This document shows, piece after piece, positions 1 to 10,171 of a stretch of DNA of 64,000 nucleotides. How positions within the stretch are numbered: position 1 is the first letter of the stretch; every line of letters starts with the position of its first letter. The translations under genes and the position numbers were made by a program. The notes beneath the pieces are model-generated. The model ran no database searches. It was not told the origin of the DNA and saw only the letters and a program-made list of their open reading frames with translations. Source of the stretch: Cedecea neteri (GTDB lineage: Bacteria; Pseudomonadota; Gammaproteobacteria; Enterobacterales; Enterobacteriaceae); contig NZ_CP009451.1 of assembly GCF_000757825.1 (NCBI RefSeq), positions 4,526,001 to 4,590,000 on the forward strand, written 5' to 3'.

Positions 1-1
1 G

Positions 2-343
2 AAGAATACGGCCTGGGAGCTAAGCCTGGGCGGATACATCATGGGGTCAGAGCCGGACGGCTATAAGTCGCTGTACATGAGCAACGAAGCCTATAACTAC
101 GCACACTATAAGAACCCGGCGTTTGATGCGCTGTGGGAGCAGGGGGCTACCGAAACGGATGCCGTTAAGCGTGCGGCCATCTACAAACAAATTCAGCAAA
201 CCGTAGCCAACGATATGGCCTGGTATCCTGTTGCCTACACCAACGCGGTCGTGGCGGTGGATAAACGTTTTGGCGGCACAAAAGAGGCGGAGCCTAAGCC
301 TGTTTATATGTTCCAGGATCTGTCGAAGATTTATCAACAATAA
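2..343 (+). CDS. Peptide-type ABC transporter substrate-binding protein, C-terminal fragment
   Basis: The open frame enters from the left edge, so only the last 113 residues are present. They resemble the C-terminal lobe of SBP_bac_5 (DppA/OppA-like) periplasmic binding proteins: a GGYIMGSEPDGYKSLY stretch followed by a helical tail (YKQIQQTVANDMAWYPVAYTNAVVAV). The family binds oligopeptides, dipeptides, nickel chelates or glutathione in the periplasm; the ligand cannot be told from this piece. It lies 64 bp upstream of two permeases and two ATPases in the same direction, the usual order of a five-gene peptide importer. Function class is secure, substrate is not. Confidence 0.85.
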   Translation, partial: KNTAWELSLGGYIMGSEPDGYKSLYMSNEAYNYAHYKNPAFDALWEQGATETDAVKRAAIYKQIQQTVANDMAWYPVAYTNAVVAVDKRFGGTKEAEPKPVYMFQDLSKIYQQ

Positions 344-407
344 CAGGGAATGACCCTCGCCCTGGCGTGCTCTTACGGCGCGGCGGCAGGGCGGGGGCGG
401 TAAAAAT

Positions 408-1361
408 ATGAATAACCTTCTTTTCCGGCGTTTGCTGCAGCTGTTCCCGATGCTGCTTTTTATCTCGCTGGTCTCTTTTTTACTGGTAAAGCTTGCTCCG
501 GGCGACCCTGTTCAGGCGTATATCACGCCGCGCATGAGCCCGGATGATATCGAACGTATTCGTCAAAGTATGGGCCTGGATAAACCGCTGCCGGTGCAGT
601 ATTTGCTGTGGTTGAAAAATCTGCTGCAGGGCGACCTGGGCTACTCGCTGATTTATCACCGTCCGGTGCTGACCATGATTGCCGAACGCATTCCGGCCAC
701 GCTTGGCCTGATGGGCGCGTCACTGCTGTTGGCGATTGTGCTGGCGATCCCCCTTGGGCTGCTGGCCGGCGCGTTTAAACACCGCTGGCTGGATCACGTG
801 TTGAATCTCTTTGCCTACGTGGGTATTTCGGTACCGATTTTCTGGTTTGGCATCCTGCTGATTACCGTGTTTTCGGTGCAGCTAAACTGGCTGCCCAGCA
901 TGGGGATGAGAACGATTGGCATGGAAGATTCGTGGCTTGATGTTGTGCGCCACGGCATTCTGCCCTGTATTGCACTGACCTTTTACAACCTTTCCAGCTA
1001 CGTGCGCTATATCCGATCTAATACCATTAGCCAGCTGTCCGCCGACTACGTGCAAACCCAGCTCGCCTACGGTGCGACCCGCAGTGCCATTCTGTTCCGT
1101 CACGTGCTGAAGAACGTGCTGCTGCCGGTGATTACGCTGTTTGGTCTTTCCTTTGGCGAGCTGATCGTGGGGGCTTACGTCACGGAAAGCGTCTTTTCCT
1201 GGCCGGGGATGGGGCTGCTGGGGATCCAGTCCATCACCTCCCTGGACTACCCGCTGATCATGGCCATTATCCTGCTTTCTTCTTTGATGCTGATTGCGGG
1301 AAATTTACTGGCCGATCTTCTGTATCGCGTGGCGGACCCGCGCATTAAGGCGCTGAGGTAA
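408..1361 (+). CDS. Peptide-type ABC transporter permease (DppB/OppB class)
   Basis: This 317-residue inner-membrane protein has an N-terminal TM helix (about residues 10-30), the conserved LAPGDP motif just after it, and a C-terminal binding-protein-dependent permease domain with about five further helices. The EAA-type coupling loop is near residues 213-240 (YVQTQLAYGATRSAILFRHV). It would pair with the next gene to form the membrane channel. Its stop codon overlaps the next start by one base (TAATG), showing translational coupling. Closest families are DppB, OppB, GsiC and NikB; which substrate it serves is unknown. Confidence 0.93.
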   Translation: MNNLLFRRLLQLFPMLLFISLVSFLLVKLAPGDPVQAYITPRMSPDDIERIRQSMGLDKPLPVQYLLWLKNLLQGDLGYSLIYHRPVLTMIAERIPATLGLMGASLLLAIVLAIPLGLLAGAFKHRWLDHVLNLFAYVGISVPIFWFGILLITVFSVQLNWLPSMGMRTIGMEDSWLDVVRHGILPCIALTFYNLSSYVRYIRSNTISQLSADYVQTQLAYGATRSAILFRHVLKNVLLPVITLFGLSFGELIVGAYVTESVFSWPGMGLLGIQSITSLDYPLIMAIILLSSLMLIAGNLLADLLYRVADPRIKALR

Positions 1362-2209
1362 TGATGAGCAGAAGATGGACACAGGTTAAACAGGGCATGA
1401 AACACAGCCGTCCCGCGCAGTGTTCGCTGGCGGTGTTGGTGCTTTTTGCGCTGGCGTCATTGTCGGCATTCTTTAGCCCCTGGGACCCAAACCAGATGTC
1501 GCTCCAGGCGCGCATGCTGCCGCCGGATACCGGGCACTGGTTTGGCACGGATGAGTACGGCAGGGACTACTTTACGCGTGCGCTTTACGGCGGGCAGATT
1601 TCCCTGATGGTTGGGTTTCTGGCGATGCTGTTCTCCACGCTTATCGGCACGCTGGTGGGCACGGTCAGCGGCTACTTCGGGGGTAAAATAGACAACCTGC
1701 TGATGAGGCTGGTGGACATACTCATGTCGATCCCGGCCTTTTTCCTGCTGCTGGTGCTCAATGCTTACCTGAAGCCCGGCATAGCTAACATTATCCTGAT
1801 CATCAGCGCGCTGACCTGGATGAACATGTCACGCCTGGTTCGCGCAGAAACCTTGACGCTAAAAGAGCGTGAGTACGTGGTTTACGCGCGTGCCTCCGGT
1901 GAGCATCCGTTGTTGATAATCGCCCGCCATATTATCCCCAATATTTTGCCGACGATTATCGTGGCGGCGACCCTGAATATCGCCTCCGCTATTTTAATGG
2001 AGTCTACATTGAGCTTTCTTGGTCTTGGCGTACAGCAGCCAAATGCCTCCTGGGGCAGCATGCTGAATAATGCCCAGTCTTACATCGGTGAAGCGTCCTG
2101 GCTTGCCATGTTCCCCGGCGTGCTGATCCTGCTGACGGTGCTGAGCTTTAACGTGCTGGGCGATGTGTTCCGCACCGCCTTTGAGCCGGGAGCAAACCGC
2201 GATGAGTAA
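1361..2209 (+). CDS. Peptide-type ABC transporter permease (DppC/OppC class)
   Basis: This is the second permease subunit, 282 aa, with the N-terminal OppC-type helix and the motif [20 protein letters not shown] (about residues 48-67) typical of DppC/OppC/GsiD proteins. The EAA loop is around residues 168-195 ([20 protein letters not shown]). The start was taken as the ATG that overlaps the upstream stop by one base; a second ATG follows immediately. Its own end overlaps the following ATPase gene by 8 bases (ATGAGTAA). The substrate is unassigned. Confidence 0.93.
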   Translation: MMSRRWTQVKQGMKHSRPAQCSLAVLVLFALASLSAFFSPWDPNQMSLQARMLPPDTGHWFGTDEYGRDYFTRALYGGQISLMVGFLAMLFSTLIGTLVGTVSGYFGGKIDNLLMRLVDILMSIPAFFLLLVLNAYLKPGIANIILIISALTWMNMSRLVRAETLTLKEREYVVYARASGEHPLLIIARHIIPNILPTIIVAATLNIASAILMESTLSFLGLGVQQPNASWGSMLNNAQSYIGEASWLAMFPGVLILLTVLSFNVLGDVFRTAFEPGANRDE

Positions 2210-3171
2210 CCTGCTTGAAATCGATAGTCTGAAAACATCCTTCTTTACCCGCGACGGCGAAGTTCATGCGGTGCGTGGCGTCTCCTTCGGCGTGCGGCGT
2301 GGAGAAGTCGTGGGCATCGTCGGCGAGTCTGGCTGTGGGAAAAGCGTCACCTGCAAATCTGTTATCAATTTGCTGGGGAGCCACGGCAGGATAGTGGGGG
2401 GCCATATTCGCTTTCAGGGCGAAGATCTGGCCCGCAAAACGCCGGAGCAAATGCGCCATCTTCGCGGCAGTGAGATAGCGATGATTTTTCAGGATCCGAT
2501 GACCGCGTTGAACCCGGTGCTGAGCATCGGGCGGCAGATGAGTGAAATCATTATTCGTCATCAACGCCTGAGCAAAAAGGCGGCTAAAGAGAAGGCGATT
2601 GCGATGCTCGGGCAGGTGGGCATTAGCCAGCCGGAAAAACGCTACGACCAATACCCGCACGAATTTAGCGGCGGCATGCGCCAGCGGGTAATGATTGCCA
2701 TCGCGCTGTCGTGCCATCCGTCTTTATTGATTGCCGACGAGCCGACTACCGCGCTGGACGTGACAATCCAGGCGCAGATCCTGCGGCTGCTTAAACAGCT
2801 TCAGCAGCAGACGGATACCGCAATTTTGCTGATAACGCATGATTTAGGCGTGGTGGCGCAGGTGTGCTCGCGGGTGGTTGTGATGTACGGCGGGCTGGTG
2901 ATGGAACAGGGAAGCGTAGAGGCTATTTTTTATCGCCCCTCGCATCCCTACACGCGTGGCCTGCTGGCGTCGCTGCCCCGTCCTGACGGCAGTGAAGAAC
3001 GCTTGTCTCCGATAGAAGGGAGCCCGCCCGGCTTGCTGAATCCCCCTGCGGGCTGTCCATTTGCCGCTCGCTGTCCGCAACGCATGGCCGTTTGTGATAA
3101 GGCGGCACCTAAACACACGTTCGCCGACGGCCACGAAGTTAGCTGCTGGCTGTGGGAAAAAGAGGTGGCTC

Positions 3172-3179
<8 letters not shown>
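2202..3179 (+). CDS. Peptide-type ABC transporter ATP-binding protein (DppD/OppD class)
   Basis: This 325-residue cytoplasmic ATPase energises the importer. Walker A is GESGCGKS at residues 41-48, the signature FSGGMRQR at 155-162, and Walker B LLIADEP near 175-181. The C-terminal extension contains [13 protein letters not shown] and the cysteine motif [15 protein letters not shown] that marks the oligopeptide/dipeptide ATPase family, where the cysteines may hold an Fe-S cluster. The start ATG at 2202 gives an [11 protein letters not shown]-terminus and an 8-base overlap with the permease; a longer upstream in-frame start would only add permease-overlapping residues. It overlaps the next gene by 8 bases. 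Confidence 0.94.
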
Positions 3180-4146
<967 letters not shown>

Positions 4147-4254
4147 ATCCACGGGGGCTTTTGTCCCCGCCTTAGGGATTTTACGCCGAATGGACTGTTG
4201 CCTCGCACGGAGCGGGGCAGGTAGACTGTCGCGCAAATAAAACAGGAGATTAAA

Positions 4255-4506
4255 ATGGCCGAACAACTCTCTGCCGATCAGGAACTGGTTTCCGACGTCG
4301 TGGCGTGCCAGCTGGTTATCAAACAAATTCTCGACGTGATTGATGTGATTGCGCCGGTTGAAGTCCGTGAAAAGATGTCAGAACAGCTGAAAACCATCGA
4401 TTTTACCAGCCATCCTGCTGCCGTTGACCCGGTAACTCGCCGCGCGATTCAAAAAGCGATAGCCCTGATTGAGCTGAAATTTACCCAACAGAAAGAGGCG
4501 CACTAA
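4255..4506 (+). CDS. yecJ: DUF2766 family protein YecJ
   Basis: This small acidic protein of 83 aa is recognised by near-identity to E. coli YecJ, as in the stretches [19 protein letters not shown] and [13 protein letters not shown]. No function is established. It has no signal peptide or membrane segment and is probably a helical cytoplasmic protein. An AGGAG site lies 7 bases before the ATG. It is convergent with ftnB and shares a hairpin terminator with it, as yecJ lies near ftnB in E. coli. Confidence 0.9.
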   Translation: MAEQLSADQELVSDVVACQLVIKQILDVIDVIAPVEVREKMSEQLKTIDFTSHPAAVDPVTRRAIQKAIALIELKFTQQKEAH

Positions 4507-4560
4507 TCCTTCTTTCCTTCTCCTCGACGCCGGAAGGCAAAGCGTCCACAAGATAATAAA

Positions 4561-4590
4561 AAAAGCACCGGCGTCCTGCAGGTGCTTTTT
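4561..4590. terminator. Bidirectional terminator between yecJ and ftnB
   Basis: AAAAGCACC (4561-4569) pairs with GGTGCTTTT (4581-4589), with A and T runs on both sides. It can stop transcripts from either of the two converging genes. Confidence 0.85.
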
Positions 4591-4608
4591 TATCTATAGA
4601 GGGGGTGC

Positions 4609-5112
4609 TCAGTGAGACTCGTGTTCGACAAAATTCAGCAGATGTCGGTCGGTCTGGCTCATGCACAGGCCCGCTTTTTTAGCATTGCGCACTTCTTCCA
4701 GGATCGTCTGTAGCCGTTCACCGTCCCGATCCTGTTCTTTGCTTAACGCCATTAGAAAGCTCACGATCTTACCGGCATTGGCCGCTTTGGCCTCTTCTTT
4801 TAGGGTAGCCAGCGTTTCGTGGCGCAGGTGGTAATCATCCAACGTTTGCTGAAATAGCTCTTCAAGCGTCAGGCAGTGGCACTCAGGTGGAGACATCGCG
4901 CCTACGCTCGGCATGCCGCCAGAGTGCTTCATAAAATTAAATACCCGCATCATGTGCGTAACGTTGTTTTGAGCCTGGCTGCGTAGAAAATTCGCGCTGC
5001 CGGTCAGGCTGTTCTTCGTGCACCAGGCGCTCAGGTGCAGACACAAATGGGAGGCATAAAATTCACGATTAATTTGCGCATTAAGTTTTTGGATCATGCT
5101 GGCAGCGGGCAT
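4609..5112 (-). CDS. ftnB: Bacterial non-heme ferritin-like protein FtnB
   Basis: This 167-residue four-helix ferritin-like protein has the same length as E. coli FtnB and matches it over REFYASHL and VTHMMRVFNFMK. The start ATG at 5112 gives the MPAASMIQKLNAQ N-terminus; an upstream in-frame ATG would add 21 poorly conserved residues. Of the FtnA ferroxidase ligands, Glu17 is kept but the position equal to Glu50 is Asn (QAQNNVTH) and His53 is kept, so the di-iron centre looks incomplete, as in E. coli FtnB. In Salmonella FtnB is linked to iron and oxidative-stress handling; iron storage itself is uncertain. Confidence 0.9.
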   Translation of the reverse strand: MPAASMIQKLNAQINREFYASHLCLHLSAWCTKNSLTGSANFLRSQAQNNVTHMMRVFNFMKHSGGMPSVGAMSPPECHCLTLEELFQQTLDDYHLRHETLATLKEEAKAANAGKIVSFLMALSKEQDRDGERLQTILEEVRNAKKAGLCMSQTDRHLLNFVEHESH

Positions 5113-5934
5113 ATTAATATCCTTATTTCCGTGGACAATTTTATGGGGTATTAAATAACCATACGCTGCTATCAAGTTCGAGAAAAGTCCTAAGCAAGGC
5201 TATTTATCATTTCTTTAATTTTTTTCATGATAATAGTGCATCGAGATGTTCATTTTCTGGGTGAGGCGTAACTCACTGTATTTGATATAGAATATATTTG
5301 AACTTTGTTTTCGTGGTTTCGCTCTCATTTTATGTTAAGAGCATGTTAAGCGTGCCTGTTCGGCGTTTGTGTGTTAATCATTTTTTACCTCTTGGTTAAT
5401 TTTACTATTTTTCACTTAAACGGGGTGAGATCATCTTTGTGCCTCCTGCTGCATATTTTCATGATTCTGAAATCCGTGCACCAAACAAAAAAATCCCAGG
5501 CAAGATGAAAATTAATCGACGCTGAGGAGGGGCTGGGATTGCGCATTAAAAGATCGAAAGTATAAAAAGAGAGCAAATCAGAGGAGATCCCTGGCCCTGG
5601 ATTCGCGGGCGTGGCTAATGAGTTGTTTTTTTGTGCATATCGCAAATCCTTATGGCCTGACGTGATGATTTTGAGGCCCTGGCGTGCTGACGTTGCTCCG
5701 GCTGAGGAGCAGAGGGCAATTTGCTGAGGGAAGCGGGTTATCATTCACGCGGGCAGGATTCTAAATTTGTGCCGCGTATTTGAACATTTTTGTTCTTATT
5801 GGCGAGAAAAGAAAGTCAGGATAAAAAATCGAGTTTTCCGAAACTGGCATAATTAGTCGCTATGGAATAACCCGGAAAGTAGTTTAGCAGAGGGCGGAAA
5901 GGCGGAGCAGGCTCCGCTTCCTGTTGAGGTCGTT
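5113..5934. other. Gene-poor interval between ftnB and uspC
   Basis: About 820 bp without a convincing protein gene. The 5113-5400 part is AT-rich and should hold the ftnB promoter (minus strand). A 110-codon minus frame at 5412-5744 has no recognisable product and no clear ribosome site. A minus-strand hairpin with a T tract at 5487-5540 marks a possible sRNA, listed separately. Confidence 0.6.
5487..5552 (-). ncRNA. Candidate small RNA with C/U-rich loop (unnamed)
   Basis: On the minus strand a TATACT hexamer (5559-5564) is followed about 7 bases later by a short segment ending in an intrinsic-terminator shape: AATCCCAG (5540-5533) pairs with CTGGGATT (5499-5492) and runs into seven T. The 33-base loop carries CCCCTCCTC, complementary to Shine-Dalgarno sequences, an arrangement seen in the seeds of sRNAs such as CyaR. 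No -35 match is convincing and I recognise no known homologue, so this is a prediction only. Confidence 0.35.
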
Positions 5935-6354
5935 CTAAAGAGGGACCAGCAGCACATCAACCTGGCTTGAGGCCACGACAGCCTTGGCTGAGCAGGTGAT
6001 CTTACCGAAGAAACTCTGATTATGATTGCCGCAAAGCACCAGGTCCACATCCTGCTTTTCACAGATATCCAGGATGTGTTCGCTTAGTTCCCCTGTGGAA
6101 ATAATTACCTTTTCAATAGGATATTGCGCTTTCTCTTTCAGCTCATCGAGAAAAAGGTGGGTTTCTTCCAGCATCAGATCGCGCAGGTTTTCCAGCATCG
6201 GGGCGGCAAGCTGGTTATACAGTTCGGGATCGGAGGCTAGCGTGACGAGAGTAATTTTTCCGTTGACGGGTTTGACGATAGAGACGGCCTTTTGCACCAG
6301 ATGATGGCTCTCAGGCGTGATGGCCACGGCAACCAGCACATGACGATAGCTCAT
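5935..6354 (-). CDS. uspC: Universal stress protein UspC
   Basis: This 139-residue Usp-family protein resembles E. coli UspC throughout (LVTLASDPELYNQLAAPMLE, GELSEHILDICEKQ, LVLCGNHNQSFFGK). It ends with the CSAKAVVASSQVDVLLVPL strand-helix segment of the fold. UspC is a cytoplasmic stress protein linked to UV resistance, scaffolding of KdpDE and motility. The start is the ATG at 6354, preceded by GGAGGG at good spacing; a longer frame adds only five residues. It is divergent from flhD, as in E. coli. Confidence 0.93.
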   Translation of the reverse strand: MSYRHVLVAVAITPESHHLVQKAVSIVKPVNGKITLVTLASDPELYNQLAAPMLENLRDLMLEETHLFLDELKEKAQYPIEKVIISTGELSEHILDICEKQDVDLVLCGNHNQSFFGKITCSAKAVVASSQVDVLLVPL

Positions 6355-6856
6355 ACGGACCCTCCACATATTGTGTGAATTGTTAACATTTTCTTACACC
6401 ACTTGTTGTCCAGGCGCAACGCTTGTCGCCATACGAAATGTGAAGCCACTCATAGAAATTGTTTAGTTATTCTTATGAAACGAATTTGCAACATTATTTC
6501 GTAGACGATTTGTAAAAATTTGCCATAAGGCGAACGGATTAATTTGCGAACCTGGATCGAGTGATAACTTTCAGTAACTGGCGCTTTTGAAATCATAACG
6601 CTCGGTTAAAATGCCGCTATAATTTAGCTTAAGTCTCTGAATAACAGCAGGTTACTCCTAACGGCTTTCGGAAAGTGTGATCGCCTAAGCATTCCTGACC
6701 GCCGGTATCGGATAAAAAGCAATGGTAACTCATGGAGTTGTGATGTTTCAGTGTCACTATTCGTCTGATGTTATCGGTAAAATTCTCAATCAGATTAAAA
6801 AGTAAGCAAATGAAAAGCGATTCTGATGCTTTTCACTTCGAAGGATGATGTATTTA

Positions 6857-6872
6857 TGTGATCTGCGTCACA
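6857..6872 (+). promoter_or_regulatory. CRP-binding site upstream of flhDC
   Basis: TGTGA-TCTGCG-TCACA matches the CRP half-site consensus exactly, and the palindrome extends to TTA/TAA on both sides (6854-6875). CRP activation of flhDC is established in E. coli. Confidence 0.8.
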
Positions 6873-6938
6873 TAAATTCCAAAATCGCCGATGGCTGCAT
6901 TGTATGTGCCAGGGGCTGCGAGTAGAGTTTGCCCGAAT

Positions 6939-6952
6939 TAGGAAAAATCTTA
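6939..6952 (-). promoter_or_regulatory. RcsAB box in the flhDC leader
   Basis: Read on the minus strand the site is TAAGATTTTTCCTA, matching 12 of 14 positions of the RcsAB consensus TAAGAATATTCCTA. RcsB/RcsA repression of flhDC from a site just after the transcription start is known in E. coli. Confidence 0.65.
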
Positions 6953-7291
6953 GTTTTTTGTAATAAAATGATGAACGACAACAGGCGTTCGGGCTTTGTC
7001 AGGGAAGTAGCTTCTACCGCGGTAGGCGGAGGAGCCTAGTCAGAGCGTAAGATTTATCCGTGCATTTTGGCCGTAACGATTGTTTTAATTTACCCGGGGC
7101 GACCCGGCGACATCGCGGGGTGCGGTAACAACCCCCTAATAGTTCAGAAAACGGTAATGGCGCGAAGGCTCGCTTCGGTTTCTTACAGCTGTAAGTTTCT
7201 GGAGAATTTCCTGACGTTGACACGTTACTGTCATCCGAAATATTTAGGCTAGGCCGCATACAATAATAGTTGGTTATTCGGGATGGAAAAA

Positions 7292-7642
7292 ATGCATACT
7301 TCCGAGTTGCTAAAACATATTTACGACATTAATTTATCGTATTTATTGCTTGCACAGCGTCTTATTAGTCAGGACAAAGCATCAGCAATGTTTCGTTTAG
7401 GCATCGCTGAGGATATGGCAAATACACTAGGGGAACTCACGTTGCCCCAAATGGTAAAATTGGCAGAAACTAACCAATTAGTTTGTCAGTTCCGCTTTAA
7501 CGAAAGTCAGGCGATTACTCGCTTAACACAAGACTCCCGTGTGGATGATTTACAGCAAATTCATACCGGTATTTTGTTATCTACCCGTTTATTGAATGAG
7601 GTGTCGACGCCTGCCGAGGCACCTAAGAAAAAAAGGGCATAA
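7292..7642 (+). CDS. flhD: Flagellar transcriptional regulator FlhD
   Basis: FlhD is the DNA-binding-complex partner of FlhC; FlhD4C2 activates class 2 flagellar promoters with sigma70. The protein of 116 aa is almost identical to E. coli FlhD from [21 protein letters not shown] through the KKKRA C-terminus. I chose the ATG at 7292 because GGGATGG sits 5 bases upstream; an in-frame ATG at 7283 overlaps that ribosome site and would add three residues. flhC follows after 3 bp. Confidence 0.97.
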   Translation: MHTSELLKHIYDINLSYLLLAQRLISQDKASAMFRLGIAEDMANTLGELTLPQMVKLAETNQLVCQFRFNESQAITRLTQDSRVDDLQQIHTGILLSTRLLNEVSTPAEAPKKKRA

Positions 7643-7645
7643 CAA

Positions 7646-8224
7646 ATGAGCGAGAAAAGTATTGTCCAGGAAGCTCGCGACATTCAGCTCGCTATGGAGC
7701 TGATAACCCTCGGTGCCCGACTGCAAATGCTGGAAAGCGAAACGCAGCTGAGCCGTGGTCGCCTGATCAAACTCTACAAAGAACTCCGTGGAAGTCCTCC
7801 TCCAAAAGGGATGCTGCCTTTCTCTACTGATTGGTTTATGACCTGGGAGCAAAACATTCACGCTTCCATGTTCTGTAATGCCTGGCAGTTTTTACTTCGC
7901 AGTGGGCTTTGCACCGGCGTTGATGCGGTCATTAAAGCCTATCGACTTTACCTTGAACAATGTCCTTCCCAGGCCGACGGCCCGCTTCTGGCGCTGACTC
8001 GCGCGTGGACACTGGTGCGTTTTGTCGAGAGCGGCATGCTCCAGTTAAGCCAGTGTAACTGCTGTGGGGGGAATTTTATCACCCACGCACACCAGCCGGT
8101 CGGCAGCTTTGCCTGCAGTCTGTGCCAGCCGCCATCAAGGGCGGTAAAAAGACGTAAACTTTCCCAGAATACTGCCGATATTATTCCACAACTGCTGGAT
8201 GACCAGGTGGAACAGGCTGTTTAA
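7646..8224 (+). CDS. flhC: Flagellar transcriptional regulator FlhC
   Basis: This 192-residue subunit of the FlhD4C2 activator has the usual family length. The zinc-binding cysteines Cys137, Cys140, Cys157 and Cys160 are present in CNCCGGNF and CSLC. The ATG lies 3 bp after the flhD stop, so the two are co-transcribed. The last 70 bases of flhC also contain a complete sigma28 promoter for the following motility operon. Confidence 0.97.
   Translation: MSEKSIVQEARDIQLAMELITLGARLQMLESETQLSRGRLIKLYKELRGSPPPKGMLPFSTDWFMTWEQNIHASMFCNAWQFLLRSGLCTGVDAVIKAYRLYLEQCPSQADGPLLALTRAWTLVRFVESGMLQLSQCNCCGGNFITHAHQPVGSFACSLCQPPSRAVKRRKLSQNTADIIPQLLDDQVEQAV
8155..8181 (+). promoter_or_regulatory. Sigma28 (FliA) promoter for motAB-cheAW inside flhC
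   Basis: TAAA, 15 bases, then GCCGATAT: an exact fit to the FliA consensus TAAA-N15-GCCGATAA except the last base. In E. coli the motA promoter lies at the same place in flhC. The start would be near 8188. Confidence 0.85.
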
Positions 8225-8279
8225 CAGATTCTGTGTTTGCGTATTCCAGCAGCGGTGAGTGATTGCCGCTGCTTTTTTT
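8188..8279 (+). ncRNA. motR: MotR-like sigma28-dependent sRNA
   Basis: The segment from the predicted FliA start to the T tract of the 8248-8279 terminator is about 92 nt. This matches the position and size of E. coli MotR, an Hfq-bound sRNA made from the motA 5' region that affects flagellar gene expression. The call rests on position, promoter and terminator; I did not compare the sequence base by base. Confidence 0.55.
8248..8279 (+). terminator. Intrinsic terminator after flhC (and MotR)
   Basis: AGCAGCGG (8248-8255) pairs with CCGCTGCT (8266-8273), followed by seven T. It ends flhDC and sRNA transcripts; read-through is needed for motA. Confidence 0.85.
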
Positions 8280-8350
8280 ATGCCCAAACATGACGCTGCA
8301 TCTGCCCCCCTGGGCATCCTCGCTACACTCAACGGCGTAAGGATGATCTC

Positions 8351-9241
8351 GTGCTGATTTTAATAGGTTACCTGGTTGTTTTAGGGACAGTGTTCGGCGG
8401 TTACATGTTAACCGGCGGCCACCTTGGCGCACTTTATCAACCTGCTGAATTTATCATCATTGGTGGGGCGGGTATTGGGGCGTTCATTGTAGGGAATAAC
8501 GGTAAAGCGATTAAGGGCACCTTAAAAGCGCTGCCGCTGCTCTTCAGACGTTCAAAATATACCAAAAGCATGTATATGGATTTGATGGCATTGCTTTATC
8601 GTCTGATGGCTAAGTCGCGTCAGCAGGGGATGTTTTCACTTGAAAGAGACATCGAAAACCCTAAAGAAAGCGAAATTTTTGCCAGCTATCCGCGTATTTT
8701 AGCGGACTCCATGATGCTTGATTTTATTGTCGATTATTTGCGTTTGATCATCAGCGGAAATATGAATACTTTCGAAATTGAAGCGCTGATGGATGAAGAA
8801 ATCGAGACCCATGAAAGCGAATCGGAAATACCTGCAAACAGCCTGGCGTTAATGGGGGATTCATTACCCGCCTTCGGTATCGTTGCTGCGGTAATGGGGG
8901 TTGTGCACGCGCTGGCCTCCGCTGACCGTCCTGCCGCGGAGTTAGGGGCATTAATTGCTCACGCTATGGTGGGAACTTTTCTCGGTATTTTACTGGCCTA
9001 CGGATTTATTTCCCCATTAGCCACGGTATTGCGTCAGAAAAGCGCTGAAACCACCAAAATGATGCAGTGCGTGAAGGTGACTTTACTCTCCAGCCTCAAT
9101 GGTTATGCGCCGCCGATCGCGGTGGAATTTGGTCGTAAAACGCTGTACTCCAGCGAGCGTCCGTCGTTCATTGAGCTGGAAGAGCACGTCAGAGCGGTGC
9201 GTTCACCGAACGCGCAGCGCGCGACGGAAGAAGAAGTATGA
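8351..9241 (+). CDS. motA: Flagellar motor stator protein MotA
   Basis: MotA forms the proton channel with MotB and pushes on FliG to turn the flagellum. This 296-residue protein has four membrane segments (about 2-21, 34-51, 170-191, 201-223) and a large cytoplasmic loop holding the charged motor residues Arg90 and Glu98 (SLERDIEN). The start is GTG, as in E. coli, and gives [18 protein letters not shown]. It overlaps motB by four bases (ATGA). Confidence 0.97.
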   Translation: MLILIGYLVVLGTVFGGYMLTGGHLGALYQPAEFIIIGGAGIGAFIVGNNGKAIKGTLKALPLLFRRSKYTKSMYMDLMALLYRLMAKSRQQGMFSLERDIENPKESEIFASYPRILADSMMLDFIVDYLRLIISGNMNTFEIEALMDEEIETHESESEIPANSLALMGDSLPAFGIVAAVMGVVHALASADRPAAELGALIAHAMVGTFLGILLAYGFISPLATVLRQKSAETTKMMQCVKVTLLSSLNGYAPPIAVEFGRKTLYSSERPSFIELEEHVRAVRSPNAQRATEEEV

Positions 9242-10167
9242 AAAATCAGGCCCATCCCATCGTTGTCGTAAAGCGCCGCAAGCACAAGGGACACGGCGGG
9301 GCGGCTCACGGCTCGTGGAAAATCGCCTACGCGGACTTTATGACCGCGATGATGGCCTTCTTCCTCGTGATGTGGCTGATTTCCATTTCCAGCCCGAAAG
9401 AGCTGGCGCAAATTGCTGACTATTTCCGCACTCCACTGGCCCAGGCTATCACCGGCGGCCAGCGTATTGCCGACAGTGAAAGCCCGATCCCCGGCGGGGG
9501 TGATGACGTCACCCAGCAGCAGGGTGAAGTGAAAAAACAGCCCAACATTGAAGAGCTGCGCAAGCGCATGGAGGCTAACCGCCTGAAGCGTATTAAAGGG
9601 GATTTGGACCAGCTAATTGAGTCCGACCCGAAACTGCGCGCGCTGCGGCCACACCTGCAGATTGACCTGGTTCAGGAAGGTCTACGTATTCAGATTATCG
9701 ACAGCCAGAACCGCCCGATGTTTAAAAACGGCAGCGCGGAAGTGGAGCCTTACATGCGTGATATTTTGCGCAAAATCGCTCCAGTGCTGAACGGTATTCC
9801 TAACAAAATCAGTCTGTCCGGCCATACCGATGATTTGCCTTATGCCAACGGCGAACGCGGTTACAGCAACTGGGAGCTTTCCGCCGACCGCGCGAACGCT
9901 TCCCGTCGTGAGCTGGTGGCGGGCGGTCTCGACGACGGCAAAGTGCTGCGCGTCATCGGGATGTCCTCACAGATGAGCCTCTCCAAACGCGGAGGCGGTG
10001 ACGCCATTAACCGTCGCATCAGTTTGCTGGTGCTTAATAAACAGACCGAAGACGCCATCATGCATGAGAACTCAGAGAGCGATAACCAGCCGATCGGGGT
10101 TCTGCAGCAGGTCCCAACGGCGGCTCCGGCGAATAACACAGTTGCGCCACAACCAGGCATGAGGTGA
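9238..10167 (+). CDS. motB: Flagellar motor stator protein MotB
   Basis: MotB anchors the stator to peptidoglycan. The 309-residue protein has a single TM helix with the proton-carrying aspartate at Asp33 ([16 protein letters not shown]; Asp32 in E. coli, shifted by one inserted Gly). A plug segment follows, then a C-terminal OmpA-like domain around residues 150-270 containing LSGHTDD and NRRISLLVL. It overlaps motA by four bases and is 4 bp from cheA. Confidence 0.97.
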   Translation: MKNQAHPIVVVKRRKHKGHGGAAHGSWKIAYADFMTAMMAFFLVMWLISISSPKELAQIADYFRTPLAQAITGGQRIADSESPIPGGGDDVTQQQGEVKKQPNIEELRKRMEANRLKRIKGDLDQLIESDPKLRALRPHLQIDLVQEGLRIQIIDSQNRPMFKNGSAEVEPYMRDILRKIAPVLNGIPNKISLSGHTDDLPYANGERGYSNWELSADRANASRRELVAGGLDDGKVLRVIGMSSQMSLSKRGGGDAINRRISLLVLNKQTEDAIMHENSESDNQPIGVLQQVPTAAPANNTVAPQPGMR

Positions 10168-10171
10168 TAGC

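Larger units (their letters stand above)
6355..7291 (+). promoter_or_regulatory. uspC-flhDC intergenic control region
   Basis: This 937-bp non-coding interval serves divergent uspC and flhD. It contains a full palindromic CRP site (6857-6872) and an RcsAB-type box (6939-6952) whose centres are 81 bp apart, close to the E. coli flhDC arrangement as I recall it. That geometry puts the main start near 6937, behind a TAGAGT -10 hexamer at 6923-6928. The leader to flhD would then be about 355 nt and includes the palindromes CTACCGCGGTAG (7014-7025) and TTACAGCTGTAA (7183-7194) and several GGA motifs that CsrA could bind. A second sigma70-like element, TTGACA at 7217 with TATTTA 18 bp on, is weaker. 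Confidence 0.7.

Noticed and set aside
5412..5744. 110-codon minus-strand frame in the ftnB-uspC gap
   Set aside because: No similarity recognised, odd composition, no ribosome site, and it overlaps the sRNA candidate and terminator-like hairpin.
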